The notes beneath the pieces were generated by a model. The model was not told the DNA's origin. It was given only the letters and a program-made list of their open reading frames with translations, and made no database searches. Shown piece by piece: positions 17,033-25,257 of a DNA stretch of 64,000 nucleotides. The position numbers were made by a program, and so were the translations under genes. This DNA is from Allobosea sp. CS1GBMeth4 (GTDB lineage: Bacteria > Pseudomonadota > Alphaproteobacteria > Rhizobiales > Beijerinckiaceae): contig NZ_FYAS01000031.1 in assembly GCF_900185715.1 (NCBI RefSeq), positions 124,001-188,000 on the forward strand, in the 5' to 3' direction. Numbering within the stretch: position 1 is the stretch's first letter; the number at the start of each line of letters is the position of its first letter.

Positions 17033-17995
17033 ATGACAGGTGTGAAGCGTATCGGGGCGGCGGCCGGGATCGGCCTCGCCGCTTTCGTTGCGGCGGGCGG
17101 CGCGCAAGCCCAGACCAAGGTGAGCATCGGCATCTCCGGCTGGACCGGCTTCGCGCCGCTGGTGCTCGCCAAGGAAGCCGGCATCTTCGCCAGGAACGGC
17201 CTCGACGTGACGATCAAGAAGATCCCGCAGAAGGACCGCCACCTCGCCATCGCCTCGGGCGACATCCAGTGCGCCGCGACCACGGTCGAGACTTGGATCG
17301 TCTGGGACGCCGCCGGCATCAAGACCAGGCAGATCTTCCAGCTCGACAAGAGCTACGGCGCCGACGGCATGGCCGTGCGCAGCGCGACCGGCTCGATCAA
17401 GGACCTCAAGGGCAAGACGGTCGCCGCCTCGGCGCCCGGCACCTCGCCCTATTTCGCCCTCGCCTGGATCCTCAAGGAGAACGGCATGTCGGTGAAGGAC
17501 GTCAGTGTCGTCAACATGGAGCCGGGCCCGGCCGCGCAGGCCTTCATCGCCGGCCAGAACGACGCCGCCATGACCTACGAGCCCTATCTCTCGGCGGTGC
17601 GCGAGAAGCCCGACGCCGGCAAGATCATCGCCACGACGCTCGATTATCCGATGGTGATGGACACCTTCGGCTGCACGCCGAAATTCCTCGCCGAGAACGA
17701 CGCGGCCGCCGCGGCGCTGACCAAGAGCTATTTCGATGCGCTCGCGATGATCAAGTCCGACAAGGACAAGGCCTATGGCATCATGGGCGCCGACGTGAAG
17801 CAGACGGGCGAGCAGTTCGGCAAGTCGGCGGGCTTCCTGCGCTGGTCGGACGCCGAGGGCAACAAGGCGTTCTTCTCCGGCGAGTGGCAGGCCTTCACCG
17901 CCAAGGCCGCCGACCTGCTGCTCGAGATCGGCCTGATCAAGGCCAAGCCCGATATCAACTCCCTGGTCGAGACGAAATACGTCGCCGGCAAGTGA
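17033..17995 (+). CDS. ABC transporter substrate-binding protein, NitT/TauT (NMT1-like) family
   Basis: The 320-residue exported protein has a signal peptide ending near GGAQAQ (about residue 25) and a mature start KVSIGISGWTGFAPLVLAKE, typical of the NitT/TauT/SsuA-like binding proteins. The lobe motif IASGDIQCAATTVETWIVWD and the MTYEPYLSAV segment also fit. These systems import sulfonates, nitrate, thiamine precursors, taurine or aromatic acids; the substrate here is not evident. ATG 17033 has AAAGGG upstream. The permease and ATPase genes follow after a family C palindrome, so this is the first gene of a three-gene importer operon. Confidence 0.88.
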   Translation: MTGVKRIGAAAGIGLAAFVAAGGAQAQTKVSIGISGWTGFAPLVLAKEAGIFARNGLDVTIKKIPQKDRHLAIASGDIQCAATTVETWIVWDAAGIKTRQIFQLDKSYGADGMAVRSATGSIKDLKGKTVAASAPGTSPYFALAWILKENGMSVKDVSVVNMEPGPAAQAFIAGQNDAAMTYEPYLSAVREKPDAGKIIATTLDYPMVMDTFGCTPKFLAENDAAAAALTKSYFDALAMIKSDKDKAYGIMGADVKQTGEQFGKSAGFLRWSDAEGNKAFFSGEWQAFTAKAADLLLEIGLIKAKPDINSLVETKYVAGK

Positions 17996-18006
17996 GCTGA
18001 CGCAGC

Positions 18007-18151
18007 CGTCATTCCGGGGCGGCCCGAACGGCCGAGCCCGGAACCCATGAACACGTCATTGCCCAGCGCGCTCCGGGCCCTGCCGCTTCGTCCGCAGAGG
18101 TCGGTGTTCATGGGGGCCGGGCTCGCGGCTTCGCCGCGCCCCGGAAAGACG
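18007..18151. repeat. Intergenic palindromic repeat, family C copy 1
   Basis: The 145-bp element starts CGTCATTCCGGGGCGG and ends GCGCCCCGGAAAGACG, with a repeated GAACCCATGAACACG / GGTGTTCATGGGG inner pair. It begins 12 bases after the binding-protein stop and ends 10 bases before the permease ATG, inside one ABC operon. Related copies are at 50314, 53366, 56720 and 57528. Confidence 0.85.
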
Positions 18152-18161
18152 AGAGAGAAGT

Positions 18162-18935
18162 ATGAAACCACTTCAGCCGGTCTCCGCCGCCGCCCGTGTC
18201 GGCTACGGCGTCGCCTTCTTCGCGCTCTTCGTCGCGGTCTGGTCGGTCGCGACCTTCGGCGGCTATGTGCAGAAACTCTTCCTCGCCGATCCGCTCGCCA
18301 TGGTCGGCGAAGGCTGGAACCTGCTGGTCAACCACGGCTTCATCGTCGATATCGGCATGACGATCTGGCGGGTCCTCGGCGGCTTCGTCCTCGCCGTCGT
18401 CGTGGCGCTGCCGCTCGGCATCCTGATGGGGGCCTACAAGCCGGTCGAAGCCTTCCTCGAGCCCTTCGTCTCCTTTGCGCGCTATCTGCCGGCCTCGGCC
18501 TTCATTCCGCTGCTGATCCTCTGGGCGGGCATCGGCGAGACGCAGAAGCTCCTCGTCATCTTCATCGGCTCGTTCTTCCAGCTCGTGCTGATGATCGCCG
18601 TCGCGGTCGGCGGCATCAGGCGCGACCTGGTCGACGCCGCCTATACGCTGGGCGCCAGCGACCCTTCCGTGGTGCGCCGCGTGCTCCTGCCCAATGCCGC
18701 GCCGGAGATCGCCGAGATCTTCCGCCTCGTCCTCGGCTGGGCCTGGACCTATGTCATCGTCGCCGAGCTGATCGGCTCCTCTTCCGGCATCGGCCACATG
18801 ATCACCGACAGCCAGGCGCTGCTGAACACCGGACAGATCATCTTCGGCATCATCGTCATCGGCCTGATCGGGCTGGTCTCCGATTTCCTCTTCAAGGCGG
18901 TCAACCAGCGCCTGTTTCCGTGGGCGCAGGCATGA
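18162..18935 (+). CDS. ABC transporter permease, NitT/TauT type
   Basis: The 257-residue inner-membrane protein has about six helices and the BPD_transp_1 coupling region GGIRRDLVDAAYTLGASDPS, in which the EAA-like loop contacts the ATPase. Length and helix pattern fit SsuC/TauC-like permeases. ATG 18162 follows a GAGAGAAG ribosome site directly behind the family C repeat. Its stop overlaps the ATPase start by 4 bases. It forms the channel for the substrate delivered by the protein encoded at 17033. Confidence 0.93.
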   Translation: MKPLQPVSAAARVGYGVAFFALFVAVWSVATFGGYVQKLFLADPLAMVGEGWNLLVNHGFIVDIGMTIWRVLGGFVLAVVVALPLGILMGAYKPVEAFLEPFVSFARYLPASAFIPLLILWAGIGETQKLLVIFIGSFFQLVLMIAVAVGGIRRDLVDAAYTLGASDPSVVRRVLLPNAAPEIAEIFRLVLGWAWTYVIVAELIGSSSGIGHMITDSQALLNTGQIIFGIIVIGLIGLVSDFLFKAVNQRLFPWAQA

Positions 18936-19717
18936 GCAAGCTCCTGATCGACCAGGTCGGCAAGGTCTTCCCGGCCCGCGGCAAGGGCCAGCCGACCCGC
19001 GCGCTGATGCCGACCTCGCTGAACGTCGCCGACAACGACTTCATCACCATCCTCGGCCCCTCCGGCTGCGGAAAGTCGACGCTGCTGCGCATCGTCGGCG
19101 GGCTGGAGACGGCCACCGAAGGCAAGATCCTGCTCGACGGCGCCCCCGTCACCGGGCCGGGCGCCGATCGCGGCTTCGTCTTCCAGAGCTATACGCTGTT
19201 CCCTTGGCTGACGGTGGTGCAGAACATCGCCTTCGGCTTGCGCGAGAAGGGTGTGCCGGAGCGCGAGCGGCTCGACATCGCCCGCAAATGGGCCGAGCGC
19301 GTCGGGCTCGCCGGCTTCGTCGACCATTTCCCCAAGCAGCTCTCCGGCGGCATGCAGCAGCGCACCGCGATCGCCCGCGCGCTCGCCAACGATCCCAAGA
19401 TCCTCCTGCTCGACGAGCCCTTCGGTGCGCTTGACAACCAGACCCGCGCTCTGATGCAGGAAATGCTGCTCGGCATCTGGGAGCGCGAGCAGAAGACCGT
19501 GCTCTTCGTCACCCACGACATCGAGGAGGCGATCTTCGTCGGCTCGCGCGTCGTCGTGATGAGCGCGCGGCCGGGCCGGATCAAGGCCGATATCCCGGTC
19601 GAACTGCCCCATCCGAGGCCCTATACAATCAAGACCTCGCCGGAATTCGTCGCCCTGAAGGAGCGGCTGGTCGAGGAGATCCGCGTCGAGGCGGTGCTCG
19701 CGGCGGAGGGGCACTGA
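18932..19717 (+). CDS. ABC transporter ATP-binding protein, NitT/TauT type
   Basis: The 261-residue ATPase has Walker A (GPSGCGKST, about residues 42-50), the Q-loop in FVFQSYTLFPW, the signature LSGGMQQRTAIARAL, Walker B ILLLDEPFGALD and the switch His in FVTHDIEEA. LSGGM instead of LSGGQ is common in this subfamily. ATGA overlap with the permease gene indicates tight coupling. It powers import by the permease at 18162. Confidence 0.95.
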   Translation: MSKLLIDQVGKVFPARGKGQPTRALMPTSLNVADNDFITILGPSGCGKSTLLRIVGGLETATEGKILLDGAPVTGPGADRGFVFQSYTLFPWLTVVQNIAFGLREKGVPERERLDIARKWAERVGLAGFVDHFPKQLSGGMQQRTAIARALANDPKILLLDEPFGALDNQTRALMQEMLLGIWEREQKTVLFVTHDIEEAIFVGSRVVVMSARPGRIKADIPVELPHPRPYTIKTSPEFVALKERLVEEIRVEAVLAAEGH

Positions 19718-19746
19718 AGACGCTTGCCCCAGCCGTGCCGGTTGAC

Positions 19747-19765
19747 ACCACACCGGTATGGTGGT
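19747..19765. promoter_or_regulatory. Candidate FadR/GntR operator, ACCAC-N9-GTGGT
   Basis: A 5-bp inverted repeat with a 9-base spacer lies between the ABC ATPase stop and the FadR-type regulator gene, overlapping a TTGACA (19742-19747) that could be its -35. FadR-group GntR proteins bind sites of this general size. The spacer contains ACCGGT, itself a palindrome. Confidence 0.35.
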
Positions 19766-19850
19766 TCCTTCCTGCCGAAATTGGCCTGACCACATGGCCA
19801 AATCGATGCCGCTCGAAACCGGGGGGCGCAGGGAAGGATCCAGGGAGCCG

Positions 19851-20603
19851 ATGCCGCTCGCAGTCGTCGAGTCGCCGCGTCTTTATCGGCAGATCGCCGA
19901 TCAATTGCGCCACCTCATCGACCGGCATGAATTTCCGGTCGGCAGCCGCCTGCCGGCCGAGCGCGAGCTCGCGGAGAAGCTCGGCGTCTCCCGCCCCTCG
20001 GTGCGCGAGGCGCTGATTGCGCTCGAGGTCGAGGGCCGGGTGCGCATCCGCATGGGTTCCGGCGTCTATGTCGTGGATTCCGTGCATGCGGCTGCGCGTC
20101 ACATCGGTGCGGACTTGCCTGCCGAGGGCCCGTTCGAGGTGCTGGAAGCGCGCCGGCTCGTCGAAGGCGCGGTCTCGGCCGAAGCGGCGACGCGGGCGAG
20201 CCCGGAACAGCTCGCCGGCCTCGCCGGCCTTCTCGACCAGATGGAGCAGCCCGGCCTCCCGGCCGAACGGCTGATCGCGCTCGACCGCGCCTTTCATGTC
20301 GAGATCGCGGCGATGCTCGGCAACACCCTGCTGGTGCGCTGCGTCGGCGAGCTCTTCGACCAGCGCATGAGCCCTTATTTCCGGCGGCTCGCACAATATT
20401 TCGAGAACGAGGAATCGTGGCGGGCCGCGGCGCGCGAACATCGCGCCGTCCACGCCGCTCTCGCGGGCGGCGACGGCGAGGCTGCGCGCGCAGCCATGCG
20501 CGTTCATCTCCAGGCCTCGCAGGAGCGCTTCTCGCAGAGCTTCGGTGAGGTCGACGTCAAGCGGGCAGGCGAGCGTCAGCGCCGGCACGCTCGGACCAAA
20601 TGA
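19851..20603 (+). CDS. GntR-family regulator, FadR subfamily
   Basis: The 250-residue protein has an N-terminal winged helix (LYRQIADQLRHLIDRHEFPV, then LPAERELAEKLGVSRPSVRE, about residues 10-75) and a C-terminal all-alpha FCD domain with metal/ligand residues in DRAFHVEIAAMLGN and EHRAVHAALAGGD. ATG 19851 has CAGGGAG immediately upstream; in-frame ATGs at 19758 and 19794 are weaker. The next gene, 42 bases downstream, is a TRAP binding protein, so it most likely controls the TRAP system in response to a sugar acid or similar carboxylate. It could also act on the ABC operon upstream. Confidence 0.9.
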   Translation: MPLAVVESPRLYRQIADQLRHLIDRHEFPVGSRLPAERELAEKLGVSRPSVREALIALEVEGRVRIRMGSGVYVVDSVHAAARHIGADLPAEGPFEVLEARRLVEGAVSAEAATRASPEQLAGLAGLLDQMEQPGLPAERLIALDRAFHVEIAAMLGNTLLVRCVGELFDQRMSPYFRRLAQYFENEESWRAAAREHRAVHAALAGGDGEAARAAMRVHLQASQERFSQSFGEVDVKRAGERQRRHARTK

Positions 20604-20644
20604 CGCAAGCTCGCTCGCAATCCAGGTTCCAGGGAGGACAGACG

Positions 20645-21616
20645 ATGAAACTGCATTACGCCCTCGCCGCGCTCGCCGCCGGCGCGCTTTTCGCCGGTAC
20701 GCCGGCCGAGGCCCAGACCAAGCTGAAATGGGCCCATGTCTACGAGACCCCGGAGCCCTTCCACACCGAGTCGGTCTGGGCCGCCGAGGAGATCAAGAAG
20801 CGCACCAACGGCAAATACGAGATCACGGTCTATCCGGCTTCGCAGCTCGGCAAGGAGACCGACATCAACCAGGGCCTGACCCTGGGCACTGTCGACATGA
20901 TCATCTCCGGTTCGAGCTTCGCCGCGCGCAGCTTCCCGCCGATCGGCGTGACCTATTACCCGTTCACCTTCCGCGGCCCCGACCATCTGCTCGCCTACAC
21001 CAAGAGCGACGTCTTCAAGGAGATGGCCAAGGGCTACCAGGAGAAGAGCGGCCACCAGATCCTGGCCGTGACCTATTACGGCACCCGCCACACCACCTCG
21101 AACAAGCCGATCAAGACCTGCGCCGACATGAAGGGCCTGAAGATCCGCGTGCCCGACGTGCCGGCCTATCTCGCCATGCCGCGCGCCTGCGGCGCCAACA
21201 CCACGCCGATCGCCTTCGCCGAGGTCTATCTCGCGCTGCAGAACGGCACCGTCGAGGCGCAGGAGAACCCGCTCAACACCATCGACGCGAAGAAGTTCTA
21301 CGAGGTCCAGAAGCACATCGTGCTCACCGGCCACATCGTCGATCACCTCAACACCGTCGTCGCCAAGCAGCTCTGGGACAAGCTCTCGCCGGAGGACCGC
21401 AAGGTCTTCACCGACGTTGCCCAGGAGGCGGCCGAGCGCGCCACCAAGAAGATCCAGGCCGACGAGGCCAAGCTCGTGCAGGTCTTCAAGGATCGCGGCC
21501 TCACCGTGACCGAGATCGACAAGGCCGACTTCCTCGCCGCGGTGCAGAAGAACGTCACCTTCGAGCAGTTCGGCTATCGCAAGGCCGACTGGGAGAAGAT
21601 CCAGGCGATCAAGTGA
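20645..21616 (+). CDS. TRAP transporter solute-binding protein, DctP family
   Basis: The 323-residue exported protein has a Sec signal peptide ending at about residue 23 (AEAQ) and a mature DctP fold: KWAHVYETPEPFHTESVW, a binding-site strand KGLKIRVPDVPAYLAMPRA with the conserved Arg that pairs with a carboxylate, and FAEVYLALQNGTVEAQENPL. ATG 20645 follows GGGAGGAC. It is the first gene of a second TRAP system; DctQ and DctM are separate genes here, unlike the fused permease at 5917. A family A palindrome lies between this gene and dctQ. The FadR-type regulator directly upstream is the likely controller. Confidence 0.93.
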   Translation: MKLHYALAALAAGALFAGTPAEAQTKLKWAHVYETPEPFHTESVWAAEEIKKRTNGKYEITVYPASQLGKETDINQGLTLGTVDMIISGSSFAARSFPPIGVTYYPFTFRGPDHLLAYTKSDVFKEMAKGYQEKSGHQILAVTYYGTRHTTSNKPIKTCADMKGLKIRVPDVPAYLAMPRACGANTTPIAFAEVYLALQNGTVEAQENPLNTIDAKKFYEVQKHIVLTGHIVDHLNTVVAKQLWDKLSPEDRKVFTDVAQEAAERATKKIQADEAKLVQVFKDRGLTVTEIDKADFLAAVQKNVTFEQFGYRKADWEKIQAIK

Positions 21617-21644
21617 TCGCCCGTTCCCTTCGGTGACGGTTCGC

Positions 21645-21730
21645 CGTCATTGCGAGGAGCGCAGCGACGAAGCAATCCAGGGGCCGCCGAGCGAGCCCTC
21701 CTGGATTGCTTCGCTTCGCTCGCTATGACG
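21645..21730. repeat. Intergenic palindromic repeat, family A copy 2
   Basis: The 86-bp palindrome starts CGTCATTGCGAGGAGCG and ends CTTCGCTCGCTATGACG, with inner arms GAAGCAATCCAGG and CCTGGATTGCTTC. It begins 29 bases after the dctP stop and lies between dctP and dctQ of one operon. The arms match copy 1 at 7856 almost base for base; the loop differs. Confidence 0.88.
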
Positions 21731-21767
21731 GCAAGCGCCGCGACCCTGACCCTGACCGGATTCAGCC

Positions 21768-22346
21768 ATGACCACGACGCCGGAAATCCATACGCAAGTC
21801 ACCAGCGAGGAGATCGCCCACGTCTTCGACGAGGCGCCGCCGCCGGCCGACCTGTCCGGCTACGGGGCCGAGGACTGGGCGACGCTCGCCGCCTTCTGGG
21901 TCATGGTCGCCTGCGTCGTGGCCCAGTTCTTCACGCGCTACGTCCTCAACGACAGCTTCGCCTGGACCGAGGAGATCGCGATCTACGCGCTGATCGTCGT
22001 CGTCTTCCTCGGCTCGGCGATGTGCGTGCGCGCCTCGCGCCACATCCAGGTCGACTTTCTCTATCGCTACCTGCCGCATCGCGCCGGCCGGGCGCTCGCG
22101 ACCGCGGTCGACATCGTGCGGATCGGCTTCTTCGCCTACGGCACGGTGCTGACGCATCGCTACGCCGAGCTCATCCCCGACGAGATGATGACGACCATCC
22201 AGTTCCCGAAATCGGTCGTGTTCTATGCGGTCGTGATCGCCTTCGGGCTGATGACGCTGCGCGCGATCCAGGTCGCCTGGCAGAACTGGCGGCGAGGTTA
22301 TTCCGTGCTGGAGCGTCCCTCGGCCTTCGACGGCTCGGAGGCCTGA
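21768..22346 (+). CDS. TRAP transporter small permease, DctQ
   Basis: The 192-residue protein has four hydrophobic helices between about residues 35 and 170. The DctQ hallmark FTRYVLNDSFAWTEEIAIYALI is split here as RYVLNDSFAWTEEIA followed by a second helix, and ASRHIQVDFLYRYLP follows. The first 30 residues are a polar cytoplasmic tail. Seven bases separate it from dctM. It is an obligatory partner of the DctM channel and is fed by the protein encoded at 20645. Confidence 0.92.
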   Translation: MTTTPEIHTQVTSEEIAHVFDEAPPPADLSGYGAEDWATLAAFWVMVACVVAQFFTRYVLNDSFAWTEEIAIYALIVVVFLGSAMCVRASRHIQVDFLYRYLPHRAGRALATAVDIVRIGFFAYGTVLTHRYAELIPDEMMTTIQFPKSVVFYAVVIAFGLMTLRAIQVAWQNWRRGYSVLERPSAFDGSEA

Positions 22347-22353
22347 GACCGAC

Positions 22354-23760
22354 ATGCTGATCCTGCTCGGAACCTTCCTCGGCCTGATGGTGCTCGGTGT
22401 GCCCGTCGCCGTCGCGATGGCCGTCGCCTCGCTCGCCTTCATCCTCGCCACCGGCACGGTGCCGGACGTGATCATGGCCCAGCGCATGATCGCCGGCGTC
22501 GAGAGCTTCCCGCTGCTGGCGGTGCCCTTCTTCATCCTCGCCGGCAACCTCATGAACATCGCCGGCGTGACCGGCCGCATCTATTCCTTCGCCGTCGCGC
22601 TCGTCGGCTGGATGCGCGGCGGCCTCGCCCAGGTCAACATCATCGGCTCGGTGATCTTCTCCGGCATGTCCGGCACCGCGATCGCCGACGCCGCCGGCAT
22701 CGGCACGATCGAGATCAAGGCGATGAAGGATCATGGCTACTCGACCGAGGTCGCGGTCGGCGTCACCGCCGCCTCGGCCACGCTCGGGCCGATCATCCCG
22801 CCATCCCTGCCCTTCGTCATCTACGGCATGATGGCGAACACCTCGATCGGCGCGCTCTTCCTCGGAGGCGTCCTTCCCGGCGTGATGATGACCCTGTTCA
22901 TGATGGCGACGGTCGCGATCTTCGCCCGCATCTACAGATGGGGCTCGGACACGCCGTTCTCGCTGCGCCAGCTCGGCTCGGCCGGCGTCGAGGTGCTGGT
23001 CGTGATGGGTTTCCCGCTTCTCGCCTACGGGCTGGTCTTCGCGGGGCTCGATCCCAATCTCGCCATCGGCATCGCGCTCGCGGTGCTGCTGGCGCTGGAC
23101 TACTACTTCGACTTCTCGGCCGTGATGGCGCTGATGACGCCGGTCATCCTGATCGGCGGCATGACCATGGGCTGGTTTACGCCGACCGAGGCAGCCGCTG
23201 CGGCCGTGATCTGGTCGCTCTTCCTCGGACTGGTCCGCTACCGCTCCATGACCATGCGCAGCTTGACCAAGGCGACCTTCGACACGATCGAGACCACGGC
23301 CTCCGTGCTGTTCATCGTCACCGCCGCCTCGATCTTCGCCTGGCTGCTCACCGTCTCGCAGACCGCGCAGCTGCTCTCCGACCTGATCCTCGGCTTCACC
23401 CAGAACAAATGGGTGTTCCTGATCCTGGTGAACCTGCTGCTGCTCTTCATCGGCTGCTTCCTCGACACCATCGCGGCGATCACCATCGTGGTGCCGATCC
23501 TGCTGCCGATCGCCCTCAAGCTCGGCATCGACCCGATCCATTTCGGCCTGATCATGACGCTGAACCTGATGATCGGCCTGCTGCATCCGCCGCTCGGCAT
23601 GGTGCTGTTCGTGCTCTCGCGCGTCGCCAGGCTCTCGGTCGAGCGCACCACCATGGCGATCCTGCCCTGGCTGGCGCCGCTCTTCGCCGCGCTCCTGGCG
23701 ATCACCTTCATCCCAGAGGTGACGCTCTGGCTGCCGCGCACCATGGGCATGATCCGATGA
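22354..23760 (+). CDS. TRAP transporter large permease, DctM
   Basis: The 468-residue protein has about 12-14 hydrophobic segments. Its start MLILLGTFLGLMVLGVPVAV and the segments GLAQVNIIGSVIFSGMSGTA, ASATLGPIIPPSLPFVIYG, MGWFTPTEAAAAAVIWS and HPPLGMVLFVLSRVA are standard for DctM, the ion-driven transport subunit. It follows dctQ at 7 bases and ends the operon. No terminator hairpin with a T-run is obvious after it. Confidence 0.94.
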   Translation: MLILLGTFLGLMVLGVPVAVAMAVASLAFILATGTVPDVIMAQRMIAGVESFPLLAVPFFILAGNLMNIAGVTGRIYSFAVALVGWMRGGLAQVNIIGSVIFSGMSGTAIADAAGIGTIEIKAMKDHGYSTEVAVGVTAASATLGPIIPPSLPFVIYGMMANTSIGALFLGGVLPGVMMTLFMMATVAIFARIYRWGSDTPFSLRQLGSAGVEVLVVMGFPLLAYGLVFAGLDPNLAIGIALAVLLALDYYFDFSAVMALMTPVILIGGMTMGWFTPTEAAAAAVIWSLFLGLVRYRSMTMRSLTKATFDTIETTASVLFIVTAASIFAWLLTVSQTAQLLSDLILGFTQNKWVFLILVNLLLLFIGCFLDTIAAITIVVPILLPIALKLGIDPIHFGLIMTLNLMIGLLHPPLGMVLFVLSRVARLSVERTTMAILPWLAPLFAALLAITFIPEVTLWLPRTMGMIR

Positions 23761-23834
23761 GGGCAAGACGGCGGAGCTGGCCTCGCGTCGCCTCCGCGGC
23801 GTAGCGCGGCTCCGGCGCCAAGGCTCCACGCAAC

Positions 23835-23859
23835 GGAACATATTGTTACTTTTCTCGTT
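23835..23859 (+). promoter_or_regulatory. EcfG-type (general stress) promoter upstream of cfa
   Basis: GGAAC (23835-23839), a 16-base AT-rich spacer and CGTT (23856-23859) match the alphaproteobacterial EcfG consensus GGAAC-N16/17-CGTT exactly. It lies 129 bases before the ATG of the cyclopropane synthase gene, whose relatives are often induced in stationary phase or stress. Confidence 0.6.
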
Positions 23860-23943
23860 TTCTGTGATGGAGCTGACGGCTGCGGCATGCGGCTGGCGGG
23901 GATCAGCTTTGCGCCGAACCCTCTGTTACGCTGCCGCGGGTGA

Positions 23944-23962
23944 TCGCCATCTTCGATGGCGA
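23944..23962 (+). promoter_or_regulatory. Hairpin in the cfa leader
   Basis: TCGCCATC-TTC-GATGGCGA forms a perfect 8-bp stem with a 3-base loop, ending 25 bases before the cfa start and outside the ribosome-binding site. It is not followed by a T-run, so it is not a classic terminator. It could influence leader mRNA stability or translation. Confidence 0.35.
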
Positions 23963-23987
23963 AGGGGCACTGCCGTGAGGTGGCGCC

Positions 23988-25241
23988 ATGCGCAGTCTGT
24001 TGATGACCATGTTGTCCCGGCTCATCTGCGAGCCGCGTGTCGATGTCATGTTCGCCGATGGAACGCTCCATTCGGCCGGGCGAGGGACGGCGCCCGCGAT
24101 CAAGCTTCGGATATCCGACCGCGAGACCGAGTTCAGGCTGGCCCTCGATCCCGAGCTTGCGCTCGGCGAGGCCGTGATGGACGGCCGCGTCGTCGTCGAG
24201 CGCGGCACGCTCTACCAATTGCTCGAGGCCCTGGTGCGCGGCCTGTCGCGGCAGCCGCCTTCTGCCTGGGCGAGCGGGCTGACGAGGCTGCGCACGGCAG
24301 TGCGCCGGCTGAAGCAGCACAACACCCCGGCCTGGGCCAAGCGCAACATCCATCACCACTACGATCTCAAGAGCGAGTTCTTCCGGCTCTTCCTCGATGA
24401 GGACCAGCAATATTCCTGTGCCTTCTTCGAGCATCCGGGCGCGACGCTGGAGGAGGCGCAGGCGGCTAAGAAGCGCCGCATCGCGGCGAAACTGGCCCTG
24501 AAGCCGGGCCAGCGCGTGCTCGACATTGGTTCCGGCTGGGGCGGGCTCGGCCTATCGATCGCGCGCGAGACCGGGGCGAAGGTGACCGGCATCACCCTCT
24601 CCGAGGAGCAGCTCGCCGCCTCGAGCAAGCGGGCCGAGGAATCGGGGCTGCCCGTCGAGTTCCGCCTGCAGGACTACCGTGCCGTGACCGAGCGCTTCGA
24701 CCGCGTCGTCTCGGTCGGCATGTTCGAGCATGTCGGCGTCGGCTATTATCGCGACTATTTCCGCAAGATCCGGGAGCTGCTCGAGGATGACGGCGTCGCG
24801 CTGATCCACACGATCGGCCGCAGCACGCCGCCGGGCGCGACCAACCCCTTCATCGCGAAGTACATCTTCCCCGGCGGCTACATCCCGGCGCTCTCGGAAG
24901 TCGCGGCGGCGGTGGAGAAGGAGGGGCTGATCATCACCGATGTCGAGGTGCTGCGCCTGCACTATGCCGAGACGCTGAGAGCCTGGCGCGAGCGCTTCCT
25001 CGCCCGGCGGCAGGAAGCCGTCGCCATGTATGACGAGCGCTTCGCCCGGATGTGGGAGTTCTACCTCGCCGCCTCGGAAGCGAGCTTCCGCTATGACGGC
25101 CTCGTCGTCTTCCAGCTCCAGCTCGCCAAGCGGCTCGATACGCTGCCGATGACTCGCGATTACATGAGCGAGAAGGGCAGGGCGCCGCTGGCGACCCGGC
25201 CGCAAGCATCGGAGGAACCGAGGCCGGCGCTCGTGCGGTGA
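23988..25241 (+). CDS. cfa: Cyclopropane-fatty-acyl-phospholipid synthase
   Basis: The 417-residue enzyme methylates double bonds of membrane phospholipid acyl chains using S-adenosylmethionine. An N-terminal lipid-binding region (1-110) is followed by the methyltransferase domain: HHHYDLKSEFFRLFLDEDQQYSC, the SAM motif VLDIGSGWGGLG (about residues 177-188), VTGITLSEEQ, SVGMFEHVGVGYY and FIAKYIFPGGYIPALSE. Length is normal for the longer form. ATG 23988 has GAGGTGG upstream. It is monocistronic, convergent with the citrate-synthase-family gene at 16 bases. The EcfG-type promoter upstream suggests induction by general stress. Confidence 0.94.
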   Translation: MRSLLMTMLSRLICEPRVDVMFADGTLHSAGRGTAPAIKLRISDRETEFRLALDPELALGEAVMDGRVVVERGTLYQLLEALVRGLSRQPPSAWASGLTRLRTAVRRLKQHNTPAWAKRNIHHHYDLKSEFFRLFLDEDQQYSCAFFEHPGATLEEAQAAKKRRIAAKLALKPGQRVLDIGSGWGGLGLSIARETGAKVTGITLSEEQLAASSKRAEESGLPVEFRLQDYRAVTERFDRVVSVGMFEHVGVGYYRDYFRKIRELLEDDGVALIHTIGRSTPPGATNPFIAKYIFPGGYIPALSEVAAAVEKEGLIITDVEVLRLHYAETLRAWRERFLARRQEAVAMYDERFARMWEFYLAASEASFRYDGLVVFQLQLAKRLDTLPMTRDYMSEKGRAPLATRPQASEEPRPALVR

Positions 25242-25257
25242 GCGGAACCGAGCCGGG

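Noticed and set aside
18932..19717. LSGGM signature as a defective ABC ATPase
   Set aside because: This variant is frequent in NitT/TauT-type ATPases, and the Walker A, Walker B and switch His are intact.
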